From Bathymodiolus brooksi (taxonomy: Eukaryota > Mollusca > Bivalvia > Mytilida > Modiolidae), in contig OY804579.1 of assembly GCA_963680875.1 (NCBI GenBank), forward strand, positions 26,025,804 through 26,089,803: DNA of 64,000 bases, read 5' to 3'. Below the pieces are notes generated by a model. It made no database searches. It was not told the origin of the DNA and worked only from the letters and a program-made list of their open reading frames with translations. The position numbers and the translations under genes were made by a program. Shown piece by piece: positions 1-12,600 of this stretch (the first letter of the stretch is position 1; the number at the start of each line of letters is the position of its first letter).

Positions 1-58
1 AGCACCATTCGCTTAGCCTTACGTCCAGCGCCCTAGACCACTCGACTACATCCACTCA
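1..58 (-). repeat. tRNA-derived SINE fragment at window edge
   Basis: Read on the minus strand, this stretch has a tRNA-like A-box (GAGTGGTCTAGGGCG) followed by a tRNA-like stem (GCTGGACGTAAGGC). It is cut by the window edge, so the B-box and tail are not visible. It resembles the head of a tRNA-Ser/Leu-derived SINE rather than a functional tRNA gene. A short (TA)n tract follows at 64-81. Confidence 0.45.
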
Positions 59-81
59 CTACATGTATATATATATATATA

Positions 82-574
82 TTTAAAGTCTCTAAATAAA
101 TGTAATTTGAAGTATAATAAAGTCACCCTTTTTTAGAAAAAAAAACCCCACCTGGAAAGTGTTGTATTTGTTAGATATTTATGAGAGTCCTTAATTATCA
201 GTTAATAGTTGGTAGGAAAATTGATTAGCTTTCATAACCTTCACATGACATAAAATCTGTTTGAAACTCAGGTAAAAATGTAGTCTTATATTGCTGTTCT
301 TATTTCACATTCACTGTGAAATCTTTAATAATGAGTACAATTCATACATCAAAGTAAGTATTAGACACTATTTAATTGGAAATTCCAATAATGTTGGGTA
401 GCTCTACTTTATTTTTGTTTTTTCATAGAATTTACAAAGAACAAATTCTCAGATACTCTGCAGAAGACAATAATGGTAATGAAGAATATTACCACAGATA
501 AAAAGAATGAAAAATATTAAAAACAAAAAGCTACCATTCTTTATATATTCTTGATATTTAATTATATATTGTAG
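82..574. other. AT-rich intronic or upstream sequence, nothing recognised
   Basis: No repeat array, RNA gene or convincing coding exon is seen. A possible exon at 429-475 was tested and rejected because its frame is not compatible with the next exon. The missing 5' exons of the coiled-coil gene probably lie to the left of the window. Confidence 0.5.
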
Positions 575-628
575 GTTAGAAAAAGTTACACAGGAATTGG
601 AAACCAACAGAACTAGAGTCCAAGAATT
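575..628 (+). CDS. ccdc166: CCDC166-like exon a (first visible)
   Basis: Acceptor GTAG at 571-574, donor GTATCC at 629. The first base completes a phase-2 codon; 17 codons follow, reading [11 protein letters not shown]...VQE, then TT, which joins the A at 11076 to make Leu. The acceptor has a weak pyrimidine tract and the donor is non-optimal, so this exon rests mainly on phase agreement and the heptad pattern. Confidence 0.6.
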
Positions 629-3600
629 GTATCCTTAAAGAAATTCTGTTATATCTTATCTTTAGACAGATTATATTGTATCTTATCCTCTGCTTATATT
701 GTATCTTATCTTAAGATTAATTCTATTGTACCTTTTCTTTATGATAATTCTTTTGTATCTTATCCTTTTACCAATTCTATTGTATCTTATTCTTACATTA
801 ATTCTATTGTATCTTTTCCCTATACCAATTCTATGATATCTTATCCTTACACTAATTCTATTGTATGTCATTCTTATGCCAATCTATTGTATATTATGCT
901 GATTCTATGGCAAGACTGATTGTATTGTATCTTATCCTTCTCTTAATTCTGTCATATCTTATCCTTATGCATATTACATTGTATCTTATCCTTCTCTTAA
1001 TTCTGTCATATCTTATCCTTATGCATATTACATTGTATCTTATCCATATACCTATTCTATTGTACATGTAACTTATCCTGATTACTATGGGTAATCTATT
1101 GTACCCTTTCCTTATATCTAGGGCCAGGTTGGCTCAATGAGTTAGGTAGTTGGATTACCTAACAACTTATACAAGCCTATCACCAATACAGCGTGGGTTC
1201 GTGCCCGACTTTGTATATTACAAAAAAGGGTGCACTCGACTTGCAGTCGCAAGTGATAAAGTTTACTAGTTGGTTGCCTATGGTCGGTGGTTCTCTCAGG
1301 GTACTCCGGGTTCTTTCACCACTAAAACTGGTCGCCATGATATAGCTGAAATATTGCTGAAATTGGCGTTAAAACACCAAAAATCAATCAAATCAAATCC
1401 TTATATCTATTATATTGTATCTTATCCTTGTACTAATTCTATTGTATCACATCATTACACCTATTTTACTGTATCTATTCTAATACATATTCTATTGTAT
1501 CACATCATTACACCTATTTTACTGTATCATATTCTAATACACATTCTATTGTATCACATCATTATACCTATTTTACTGTATCCTATTCTAATACATATTC
1601 TATTGTATCACATCATTATACATATTTTACTGTATCCTATTCTAATACATATTCTATTGTATCACATCATTACACCTATTTTACTGTATCATATTCTAAT
1701 ACATATTCCATTGTATCACATCATTATACCTATTTTACTGTATCCTATTCTAATACATATCCTATTGTATCACATCATTACACCTATTTTACTGTATCCT
1801 ATTCTAATACATATTCTATTGTATCACATCATTATACCTATTTTACTGTATCCTATTCTAATACATATTCTATTGTATCACATCATTATACCTATTTTAC
1901 TGTATCCTATTCTAATACATATTCTATTGTATCACATCATTATACCTATTTTACTGTATCCTATTCTAATACATATTCTATTGTATCACATCATTACACC
2001 TATTTTACTGTATCCTATTCTAATACATATTCTATTGTATCACAGCATTACACCTATTTTACTGTATCCTATTCTAATACATATTCTATTGTATCACATC
2101 GTTATACCTATTTTACTGTATCCTATTCTAATACATATTCCATTGTATCACATCATTACACCTATTTTACTGTATCCTATTCTAATACATATTCTATTGT
2201 ATCACATCATTATACCTATTTTACTGTATCCTATTCTAATACATATTCTATTGTATCACATCATTACACCTATTTTACTGTATCCTATTCTAATACATAT
2301 TCTATTGTATCACATCATTATACCTATTTTACTGTATCCTATTCTAATACATATTCTATTGTATCACATCATTACACCTATTTTACTGTATCCTATTCTA
2401 ATACATATTCTATTGTATCAGATCATTACACCTATTTTACTGTATCCTATTCTAATACATATTCTATTGTATCCTATTCTAATACATATTCTATTGTATC
2501 ACATCATTACACCTATTTTACTGTATCCTATTCTAATACATATTCTATTGTATCACATCATTACACATATTTTACTGTATCCTATTCTAATACATATTCT
2601 ATTGTATCACATCATTACACCTATTTTACTGTATCCTATTCTAATACATATTCCATTGTATCACATCATTATACCTATTTTACTGTATCCTATTCTAATA
2701 CATATTCTATTGTATCACACCATTACACCTATTTTACTGTATCCTATTCTAATACATATTCTATTGTATCACATCATTACACCTATTTTACTGTATCCTA
2801 TTCTAATATATATTCTATTGTATCACATCATTATACCTATTTTACTGTATCCTATTCTAATACATATTCCATTGTATCACATCATTACACCTATTTTACT
2901 GTATCCTATTCTAATACATATTCCATTGTGTCTCATCTTTATACACATTATGGGGGCTGTTGTGGTCGTGATCCTATGGTAGTTGGATTTAGCACTACCT
3001 GTGCAATCAGTGCCTATCACCACCAAAGTTGTGAGCTGGAATCCCACTCATGGTGAGGTGTACTCGACACATTATGCTATAAAGTTTGTTAGTGACTTGC
3101 AGCAGGACAGTGGCTTTCTGCGGGCACTTTGGTTTCCTCCACCAATCAAACTGACCGTCGCGATATAGCTGAAATATTGTTGAAAGTGGCATTAAACACA
3201 ATAACTTTAACCCCTATGCACATTTGATTGTATCTTATCCTTACTCTAATTCGATTGTATCTCATCCTTGTACATATTTTATTGTATCTTATCCATATGC
3301 CTACTCTATTGTATCTTATGCTTATTAAATTATATTATAACTTTCCTTAGATTAATTCTATTGTATTTTATCTTTACACTAATTCTATTGTATCATATCT
3401 TTACACTAATTCTATTGTATCTTATCTTTACACTAATTCTATTGTATCTTATCTTTACTCTAATTCTATTGTATCTTATTTTTACTCTAATTCTATTGTT
3501 TCTTATCTATACAATAATTCTATTGTATCTTATCTTTACACTAATTCTATTGTATCTTATCTTTACTCTAATTCTATTGTTTCTTATCTATACAATAATT

Positions 3601-6600
3601 CTATTGTATCTTATCTTTACACTAATTCTATTGTATCTTATCTATACAATAATTCTATTGTATCTTATCTTTACACTAATTCTATTGTATCTTATCTTTA
3701 CTCTAATTCTATTGTTTCTTATCTATACTCTAATTCTATTGTATCTTATCTATACAATAATTCTATTGTATCTTATCTTTACACTAATTTTATTGTATCT
3801 TATCTTTACTCTAATTCTATTGTTTCTTATCTATACAATAATTCTATTGTATCTTATCTTTACACTAATTTTATTAGTAGAGTGACTTTTTGAAAAAAGG
3901 CGTCTAGTTTAGGATTTTAACGCACCTATCTAACACACAGCTAAATTTCATATCATTCTAAAGCTTGTATTTAGGGCTATGCGAATTGACTGTTCGTAAA
4001 TGTTGGAAATGGTCACATTTTTGCTAAATCTATGTTAAACACCAAGTGAGGTAATACGATAAAAAATCTCTTTTTCACAAAAATCCCGTTTTATTTCATA
4101 AGTATGGATAAAAATGTGACAAAAAGCATATAAAATGAAACGTGTGCTAATTCTTGACAAAATCACATTTTCTAAAAAAAAAATGTTTCCTGAAAGTGCG
4201 AAACATCTAAAATGGTAAAATGTTCTATTATTATGTCTTTAATTCTAACCAAAGATGACTAAACACTTTGGTACAAATCTGTTATTTCCTCTGTTGAAGT
4301 ATATGATAAACAGATCATAACATGTCATTTTCATATCATACCATTTATCAGCCCTCGTTAATATATCATCCCTCGAGCCTATCGGTTCTCGGGGTGATTT
4401 CTTGACCTAGGGCTGATCAAAGGTATTATATGAAAAATTCCATGTAATAATCTGTATCTATTGTATCTTATCTGTATACCTATTTTATTGTATATTATCT
4501 GTATGTTTATTATATTGTATCTATTCCTTTTACCTAATCTATTGTATCTTTTACTTTTACCTAATCTATTGTATCTTTTACTTTTACCTAATCTATTGTA
4601 TCTTTTACTTTTACCTAATCTATTGTATCTTTTACTTTTACCTAATCTATTGTATCTATTACTTTTACCTAATCTATTGTATCTTTTACTTTTACCTAAT
4701 CTATTGTATCATTTACTTTTACCTAATTTATTGTATCTTTTACTTTTACCTAATCTATTGTATCATTTAGTTTTACCTAATCTATTGTATCTTTTACTTT
4801 TACCTAATCTATTGTATCTTTTACTTTTACCTAATCTATTGTATCATTTACTTTTACCTAATCTATTGTATCTTTTACTTTTACCTAATCTATTGTATCT
4901 TTTACTTTTACCTAATCTATTGTATCTTTTACTTTTACCTAATCTATTGTATCTTTTACTTTTACCTAATCTATTGTATCTATTACTTTTACCTAATCTA
5001 TTATATCTTTTACTTTTACCTAATCTATTGTATCATTTACTTTTACCTAATCTATTGTATCTATTACTTTTACCTAATCTATTGTATCTTTTACTTTTAC
5101 CTAATCTATTGTATCATTTACTTTTACCTAATCTATTGTATCTTTTACTTTTACCTAATCTATTGTATCTTTTACTTTTACCTAATCTATTGTATCTTTT
5201 ACTTTTACCTAATCTATTGTATCTTTTACTTTTACCTAATCTATTGTATCATTTAGTTTTACCTAATCTATTGTATCTTTTACTTTTACCTAATCTATTG
5301 TATCTTTTACTTTTACCTAATCTATTGTATCTTTTACTTTTACCTAATCTATTATATCTTTTACTTTTACCTAATCTATTGTATCATTTAGTTTTACCTA
5401 ATCTATTGTATCTTTTACTTTTACCTAATCTATTGTATCTATTACTTTTACCTAATCTATTGTATCTTTTACTTTTACCTAATCTATTGTATCTTTTACT
5501 TTTACCTAATCTATTGTATCTTTTACTTTTACCTAATCTATTGTATCTTTTACTTTTACCTAATCTATTGTATCTTTTACTTTTACCTAATCTATTGTAT
5601 CATTTAGTTTTACCTAATCTATTGTATCTTTTACTTTTACCTAATCTATTGTATCTATTACTTTTACCTAATCTATTGTATCATTTAGTTTTACCTAATC
5701 TATTGTATCTTTTACTTTTACCTAATCTATTGTATCTTTTACTTTTACCTAATCTATTGTATCATTTACTTTTACCTAATCTATTGTATCTATTACTTTT
5801 ACCTAATCTATTTTATCTTTTACTTTTACCTAATCTATTGTATCATTTACTTTTACCTAATCTATTGTATCTTTTACTTTTACCTAATCTATTGTATCTT
5901 TTACTTTTACCTAATCTATTGTATCTTACTTTTACCTAATCTATTGTATCTTTTACTTTTACCTAATCTATTGTATCTTTTACTTTTACCGAATCTATTG
6001 TATCTATTACTTTTACCTAATCTATTGTATCATTTACTTTTACCTAATCTATTGTATCTTTTACTTTTACCTAATCTATTGTATCTTTTACTTTTACCTA
6101 ATCTATTGTATCATTTACTTTTACCTAATCTATTGTATCTATTACTTTTACCTAATCTATTGTATCATTTACTTTTACCTAATCTATTGTATCTTTTACT
6201 TTTACCTAATCTATTGTATCTTTTACTTTTACCTAATCTATTATATCTTTTACTTTTACCTAATCTATTGTATCTTTTACTTTTACCTAATCTATTGTAT
6301 CATTTACTTTTACCTAATCTATTATATCTTTTACTTTTACCTAATCTATTGTATCTTTTACTTTTACTTAATCTATTGTATCTTTTACTTTTACCTAATC
6401 TATTGTATCTTTTACTTTTACCTAATCTATTGTATCTTTTCCTTAAACCCATTCTATTTGATCTTATCCTGTTATTAATTCTATTGCATCTCATCTCCAT
6501 ACCTATATTGTTGTATATTATCAGTATACTTATTATATTTTATTCTGTACTGGTTCTATTTGAGTAGTCAAATTGCATACAGAAATGGTAACAGTATTAG

Positions 6601-9600
6601 TGCTGACCTCACAGAGGACACCATCAAAAAATGATTAGAAAGATGCTTGTTTCTGTTCTATTTTTGGTAATTTGGCAGTTGTTTTGGGGCTTTTTGGCAT
6701 TGCAGGATAAATAGAATATACATGCATTGTCTGAAAATATAAAATTAATTTGCAGTCGCTGCAAAACAGGGAGAATAGCTTACCAAAGACTTTTCTACCT
6801 GTTTCTAAAATTTTATGTTTGCCGACAATGTACATATCTTATCCTTTTACCTATAGTATGGTATCTTATTCTTATAGCTATTCTTTTGTATCATATCTGT
6901 ATAGCTATTCTTTTGTATCTTATCTGTATAGCTATTCTTTTGTATGATATCTGTATAGCTATTCTTTTGTATCATATCTGTATAGCTATTCTTTTGTATC
7001 TTATCTGTATAGCTATTCTTTTGTATCTTATCTGTATAGCTATTCTTTTGTATCTTATCTGTATAGCTATTCTGTTGTATCTTATCTGTATAGCTATTCT
7101 TTTGTATCTTATCTGTATAGCTATTCTTTTGTATCTTATCTGTATAGCTATTCTTTTGTGTCTTAACTGTATAGCTATTCTTTTGTATCTTATCTGTATA
7201 GCTATTCTTTTGTATCATATCTGTATAGCTATTCTTTTGTATCTTATCTGTATAGCTATTCTTTTGTATCTTATCTGTATAGCTATTCTTTTGTATCTTA
7301 TCTGTATAGTTATTATTTTGTATCTTATCTGTATAGCTATTCTTTTGTATGATATTTGTATAGCTATTCTTTTGTATGATATCTGTATAGCTATTCTTTT
7401 GTATGATATCTGTATAGCTATTCTTTTGTATGATATCTGTATAGCTATTCTTTTGTATGATATCTGTATAGCTATTCTTTTGTATGATATCTGTATAGCT
7501 ATTCTTTTGTATGAAATCTGTTTAGCTATTCTTTTGTATGATATCTGTATAGCTATTCTTTTGTATGAAATCTGTATAGCTATTCTTTTGTATGATATCT
7601 GTATAGCTATTCTTTTGTATGATATCTGTATAGCTATTCTTTTGTGTCTTATCTGTATAGCTATTATTTTGTATGATATCTGTATAGCTATTCTTTTGTA
7701 TTATATCTGTATAGCTATTCTTTTGTATCATATCTGTATAGCTATTCTTTTGTATCATATCTGTATAGCTATTCTTTTGTGTCTTATCTGTATAGCTATT
7801 CTTTTGTATGATATCTGTATAGCTATTCTTTTGTATCTTATCTGTATAGCTATTCTTTTGTATCATATCTGTATAGCTATTCTTTTGTATCTTATCTGTA
7901 TAGCTATTCTTTTGTATAATATCTGTATAGTTATTCTTTTGTATCTTATCTGTATAGCTATTCTTTTGTATCATATCTGTATAGCTATTCTGTTGTACAT
8001 GTATCATATCTGTATAGTTATTCTTTTGTATGATATCTGTATAGCTATTCTTTTGTATGATATCTGTATAGTTATTCTTTTGTATGATATCTGTATAGCT
8101 ATTCTTTTGTATGATATCTGTATAGCTATTCTTTTGTATCATATCTGTATAGTTATTCTTTTGTATGATATCTGTATAGCTATTCTTTTGTATGATATCT
8201 GTATAGCTATTCTTTTGTGTCATATCTGTATAGCTATTCTTTTGTATGATATCTGTATAGCTATTCTTTTGTGTCATATCTGTATAGCTATTCTTTTGTG
8301 TCTTATCTGTATAGCTATTCTTTTGTATCTTATCTGTATAGCTATTCTTTTGTATGATATCTGTATAGCTATTCTTTTGTATCATATCTGTATAGCTATT
8401 CTTTTGTATCTTATCTGTATATCTATTCTTTTGTATCATATCTGTATAGCTATTCTTTTGTATTCTAATATGACGTCTCTAATACGGTACACATGTTAAT
8501 ACTCAACAACTCTATATTTAGCGCAAGTGCAGTACACAACAAATCTGGCTGTTCCGATGTGACTCCCGCTGTGAAATTACCGTGACGACCGAGTGTAAAC
8601 AAACAACGCACCGGCATATAACGTATTTTTAAAGTCCTTAAAATAAAAATTTCCCCTCAGTTATAAATAAATATTCTGTAACTAAGTATTTTTTTATCAT
8701 TTGTTTTGAAAATTTACATTTGGGGATCCCCAGTATGCACACATACATTCCATTGATATGTGTCGGCCATGAATAACCGGAAAATGCACTAACCTTAATG
8801 TTTTCCTACGTATACATTGATAACTGGACGGTGATGTAATTAACTTACTGATATTTTCCAATTTGATGGCATTTTGAATTTTGCTACTCAAACAAGTAAA
8901 ATGCTCACAAAATCGTAAAATAAATCAGTAACCAACTTGTGTCAATCAGCGTCCCTTGTAAACAACGTCACATGATGACGATATATTACAAAAGTCAAAG
9001 TCGATAGATGGTTGTCTTAAGTATTTATTCCTGAATTTTTTTAAATCAACAATACAAGCTTTTTTTTCCATTGGCATTTATTTTTTTTATTTCATATCTA
9101 ACAATAATTGTCGATTATAAACAACTGTACAAGTGTTCGATATTATGTTTGACAACTCCGCTCCGCCATCTTGTTAGCGCACAAAATGATGAACGAATGA
9201 ACTCCGACTTTTTTTTTAATATTTTTACGCAGGAATTGTTCAATCGAATCTATGTTGGAAAATACACAATAAATATGTTTTCTATGTTAACATCCATATC
9301 TTTGTTTTAAAATATCTTGTTCAAATACAAATAATTCAAAATCAATTCAAAATTTCCGAAGGAGGTAAATGGAACAGCCACCAAATGCTGTGTGTATACA
9401 GTTCACGAATGGTTAAAAATTACCGTCTTTGTCCTATTAGAATCGAAATAATTCATGGCAGGCATAGAGTTGTGCAAATTTACACATGGGCTGGGCCTTT
9501 ATATTCTTAGATTTTACCCCTCGCTATCGCTCAGGGTAAAATTCGAATATAAAGGCCCAGCCCATGTGTAAATTTGCACAACTCTATGCCTGCCATGAAT

Positions 9601-12600
9601 TATTTCTTAATCATATCTGTATAGCTATTCTTTTGTATGATATCTGTATAGCTATTCTGTTGTACATGTATCATATCTGTATAGCTATTCTTTTGTATGA
9701 TATCTGTATAGCTATTCTTTTGTATCATATCTGTATAGCTATTCTTTTGTATCTTATCTGTATAGCTATTCTTTTGTATCTTATCTGTATAGCTATTCTT
9801 TTGTATCTTATCTGTATAGCTATTCTTTTGTATCTTATCTGTATAGCTATTCTTTTGTATCTTATCTGTATAGCTATTCTTTTGTATGATATCTGTATAG
9901 CTATTCTTTTGTATGATATCTGTATAGCTATTCTTTTGTATGATATCTGTATAGCTATTCTTTTGTATCATATCTGTATAGTTATTCTTTTGTATCATAT
10001 CTGTATATCTATTCTTTTGTATCTTATCTGTATAGTTATTCTTTTGTATCATATCTGTATAGCTATTCTTTTGTATGATATCTGTATAGTTATTCTTTTG
10101 TATGATATCTGTATAGCTATTCTTTTGTATGATATCTGTATAGCTATTCTTTTGTATGATATCTGTATAGCTATTCTTTTGTATGATATCTGTATAGCTA
10201 TTCTTTTGTATCATATCTGTATAGCTATTCTTTTGTATCATATCTGTATAGCTATTCTTTTGTATGATATCTGTATAGCTATTCTTTTGTATGATATCTG
10301 TATAGCTATTCTTTTGTATGATATCTGTATAGCTATTCTTTTGTATCATATCTGTATAGCTATTCTTTTGTATCATATCTGTATAGCTATTCTTTTGTAT
10401 GATATCTGTATAGCTATTCTTTTGTATGATATCTGTATAGTTATTCTTTTGTATGATATCTGTATAGCTATTCTTTTGTATCATATCTGTATAGCTATTC
10501 TTTTGTATGATATCTGTATAGCTATTCTTTTGTATCTTATCTGTATAGCTATTCTTTTGTATCATATCTGTATAGCTATTCTTTTGTATCATATCTGTAT
10601 AGCTATTCTTTTGTATGATATCTGTATAGCTATTCTTTTGTATGATATCTGTATAGCTATTCTTTTGTATCATATCTGTATAGCTATTCTTTTGTATGAT
10701 ATCTGTATAGCTATTCTTTTGTATGATATCTGTATAGCTATTCCTTTGTATGATATCTGTATAGTTATTCTTTTGTATGATATCTGTATAGCTATTCTTT
10801 TGTATCATATCTGTATAGCTATTCTTTTGTATGATATCTGTATAGCTATTCTTTTGTATCTTATCTGTATAGCTATTCTTTTGTATCATATCTGTATAGC
10901 TATTCTTTTGTATCATATCTGTATAGCTATTCTTTTGTATCTTATCCCTTTTATCTTATCATTAAACTGATTCTGTTTCTAATTCTTATTACTATTTTAA
11001 TGTATCTTATATCTTAAGACTAATGAAGATGATTTTAGAGCAAAATAAAAGTTTTAGGTGAATTTTCCTTAACAGAACTGCTAGACGTAAAGAACATGAA
11101 TGGCTACAACAGGAAGCAAATAGAGTTAAGCTAGAGAGTGTAAGTATACAGACTGAATTATAGATGTTTATCAGATTAAAGTTATGATTATTTCATGAAT
11201 CATCACATTTGAATTAGAAATTAAACATTCATTGAATAAAGTTGGGAAATTATGTTTATTTTATCTCCCCTTCACCGAATGGAGACATATTGGTTTACCC
11301 CAAATTCTTCTTCCGCTTCTTCTAATACAACCTTGTCTGGGGCCAGATCATTTTTTAGCTCACCTTGCCAAAGGCAAAGTGAGCTTTTGCCATCACTTGG
11401 CGTCTGTCGTCCGTCGTCTGTCGTCCATTAACTTTTCACATTTTAATCTTCTCCTCTGAAACCCCTCAGCCAAAGGAAGTGAAACTTGGTAGGAAGCATC
11501 TATGGAAGGTCCCCTCTAAAGATTGCTCATTTCGTCCCGATCCGTTAACAAACATGGCTGCCACAGGCAATTCTTGTTTCTGATTGGTTAATTTCTAAAG
11601 ATCTTCTCCTCTAAAACCGATATGCCAAATGAATTGAAACTTGGCAGGAGGCATCCTTGGAAGGTCCTCTATAAAGAATGATCATTTCGTTCCTATCCGT
11701 TAACAAACATGGCCGCCATAGGCAATTCTTGTTTCTGATTGGCCGATTTTAAAAAATCTTCTCCTCTGAAACCTCTTGGCCAAATGAACCGAAACTTGGT
11801 AGGAAGCATCTATGGAAGGTCCTCTATAAAGATTGCTCATTTCGTCCCGATCCGTTAACAAACATGGCTGCCAAAGGCAATTCTTGTTTCTGATTGGTTA
11901 ATTTCTAAAAATCTTCTTCTCTAAAACCGATTTGCCAAATGAATCGAAACTTGGCAGGAGGCATCCTTGGAAGGTCCTCTATAAAGAAAGATCATTTCGT
12001 TCCTATCCGTTAACAAACATGGCCACCATAGGCAATTCTTGTTTCTGATTGGCCGATTTTTAAAAATATTCTCCTCTGAAACCTCTTTGCCAAATGAACT
12101 GAAATCTGGTAGGAAGCATCTATGGAAGGTCCTCTATAAAATTGCTCATTTCATCCCGATCGTTAACAAACATGGCCACCACAGGCAATTCTTGTTTCTG
12201 ATTGGTTGATTTCTAAAGAATCTTCTCCTCTGTATAAACCACTTGTCCAAATGAATCGAAATTCGTCAGGAAGCATCCTTGGAAGGTCCTCAAAAAGATT
12301 GCTCGTTTATTTCCGATCCGTTAACAAACATGGCTGCCACAGGCAATTCTTGTTTCTGATTGGTTGATTTCTAAAAAAAACCATCTCCTCTGAAACCGCT
12401 TGGCCAAATGAATCGAAACTTGGTAGGAAGCATCTATGGAAGGTCCTCTATGCAAAGTGCTGATTTATTTCCGATCCATTAACAAACATGGCCACCACAG
12501 GCAATTCTTGTTTCTGATTGGCTGATTTCTAAAAAATCTTATTCTCTGAAACCGCTTTGCCAAATGAATCAAAACTTGGTAGGAAGCATCCTTGGAAGGT

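Noticed and set aside
429..475. Possible upstream exon of the coiled-coil gene (TTTTCATAG acceptor, GTAATG donor)
   Set aside because: To join exon a at phase 2 it would have to be read in a frame that contains TAA; no homology to the family.
1121..1206. tRNA gene
   Set aside because: A- and B-boxes are present but there is no tRNA-like acceptor stem or anticodon arm; the sequence continues as a SINE with a target duplication.
1270..10970. Long open frames (468-590 codons) encoding hydrophobic repeats such as LLLLPNLLY and LICIAILLY
   Set aside because: They are 27-bp arrays with a period divisible by three. Both strands stay open, variants are not synonymous-biased, one frame continues through a SINE, and there are no splice or start contexts.
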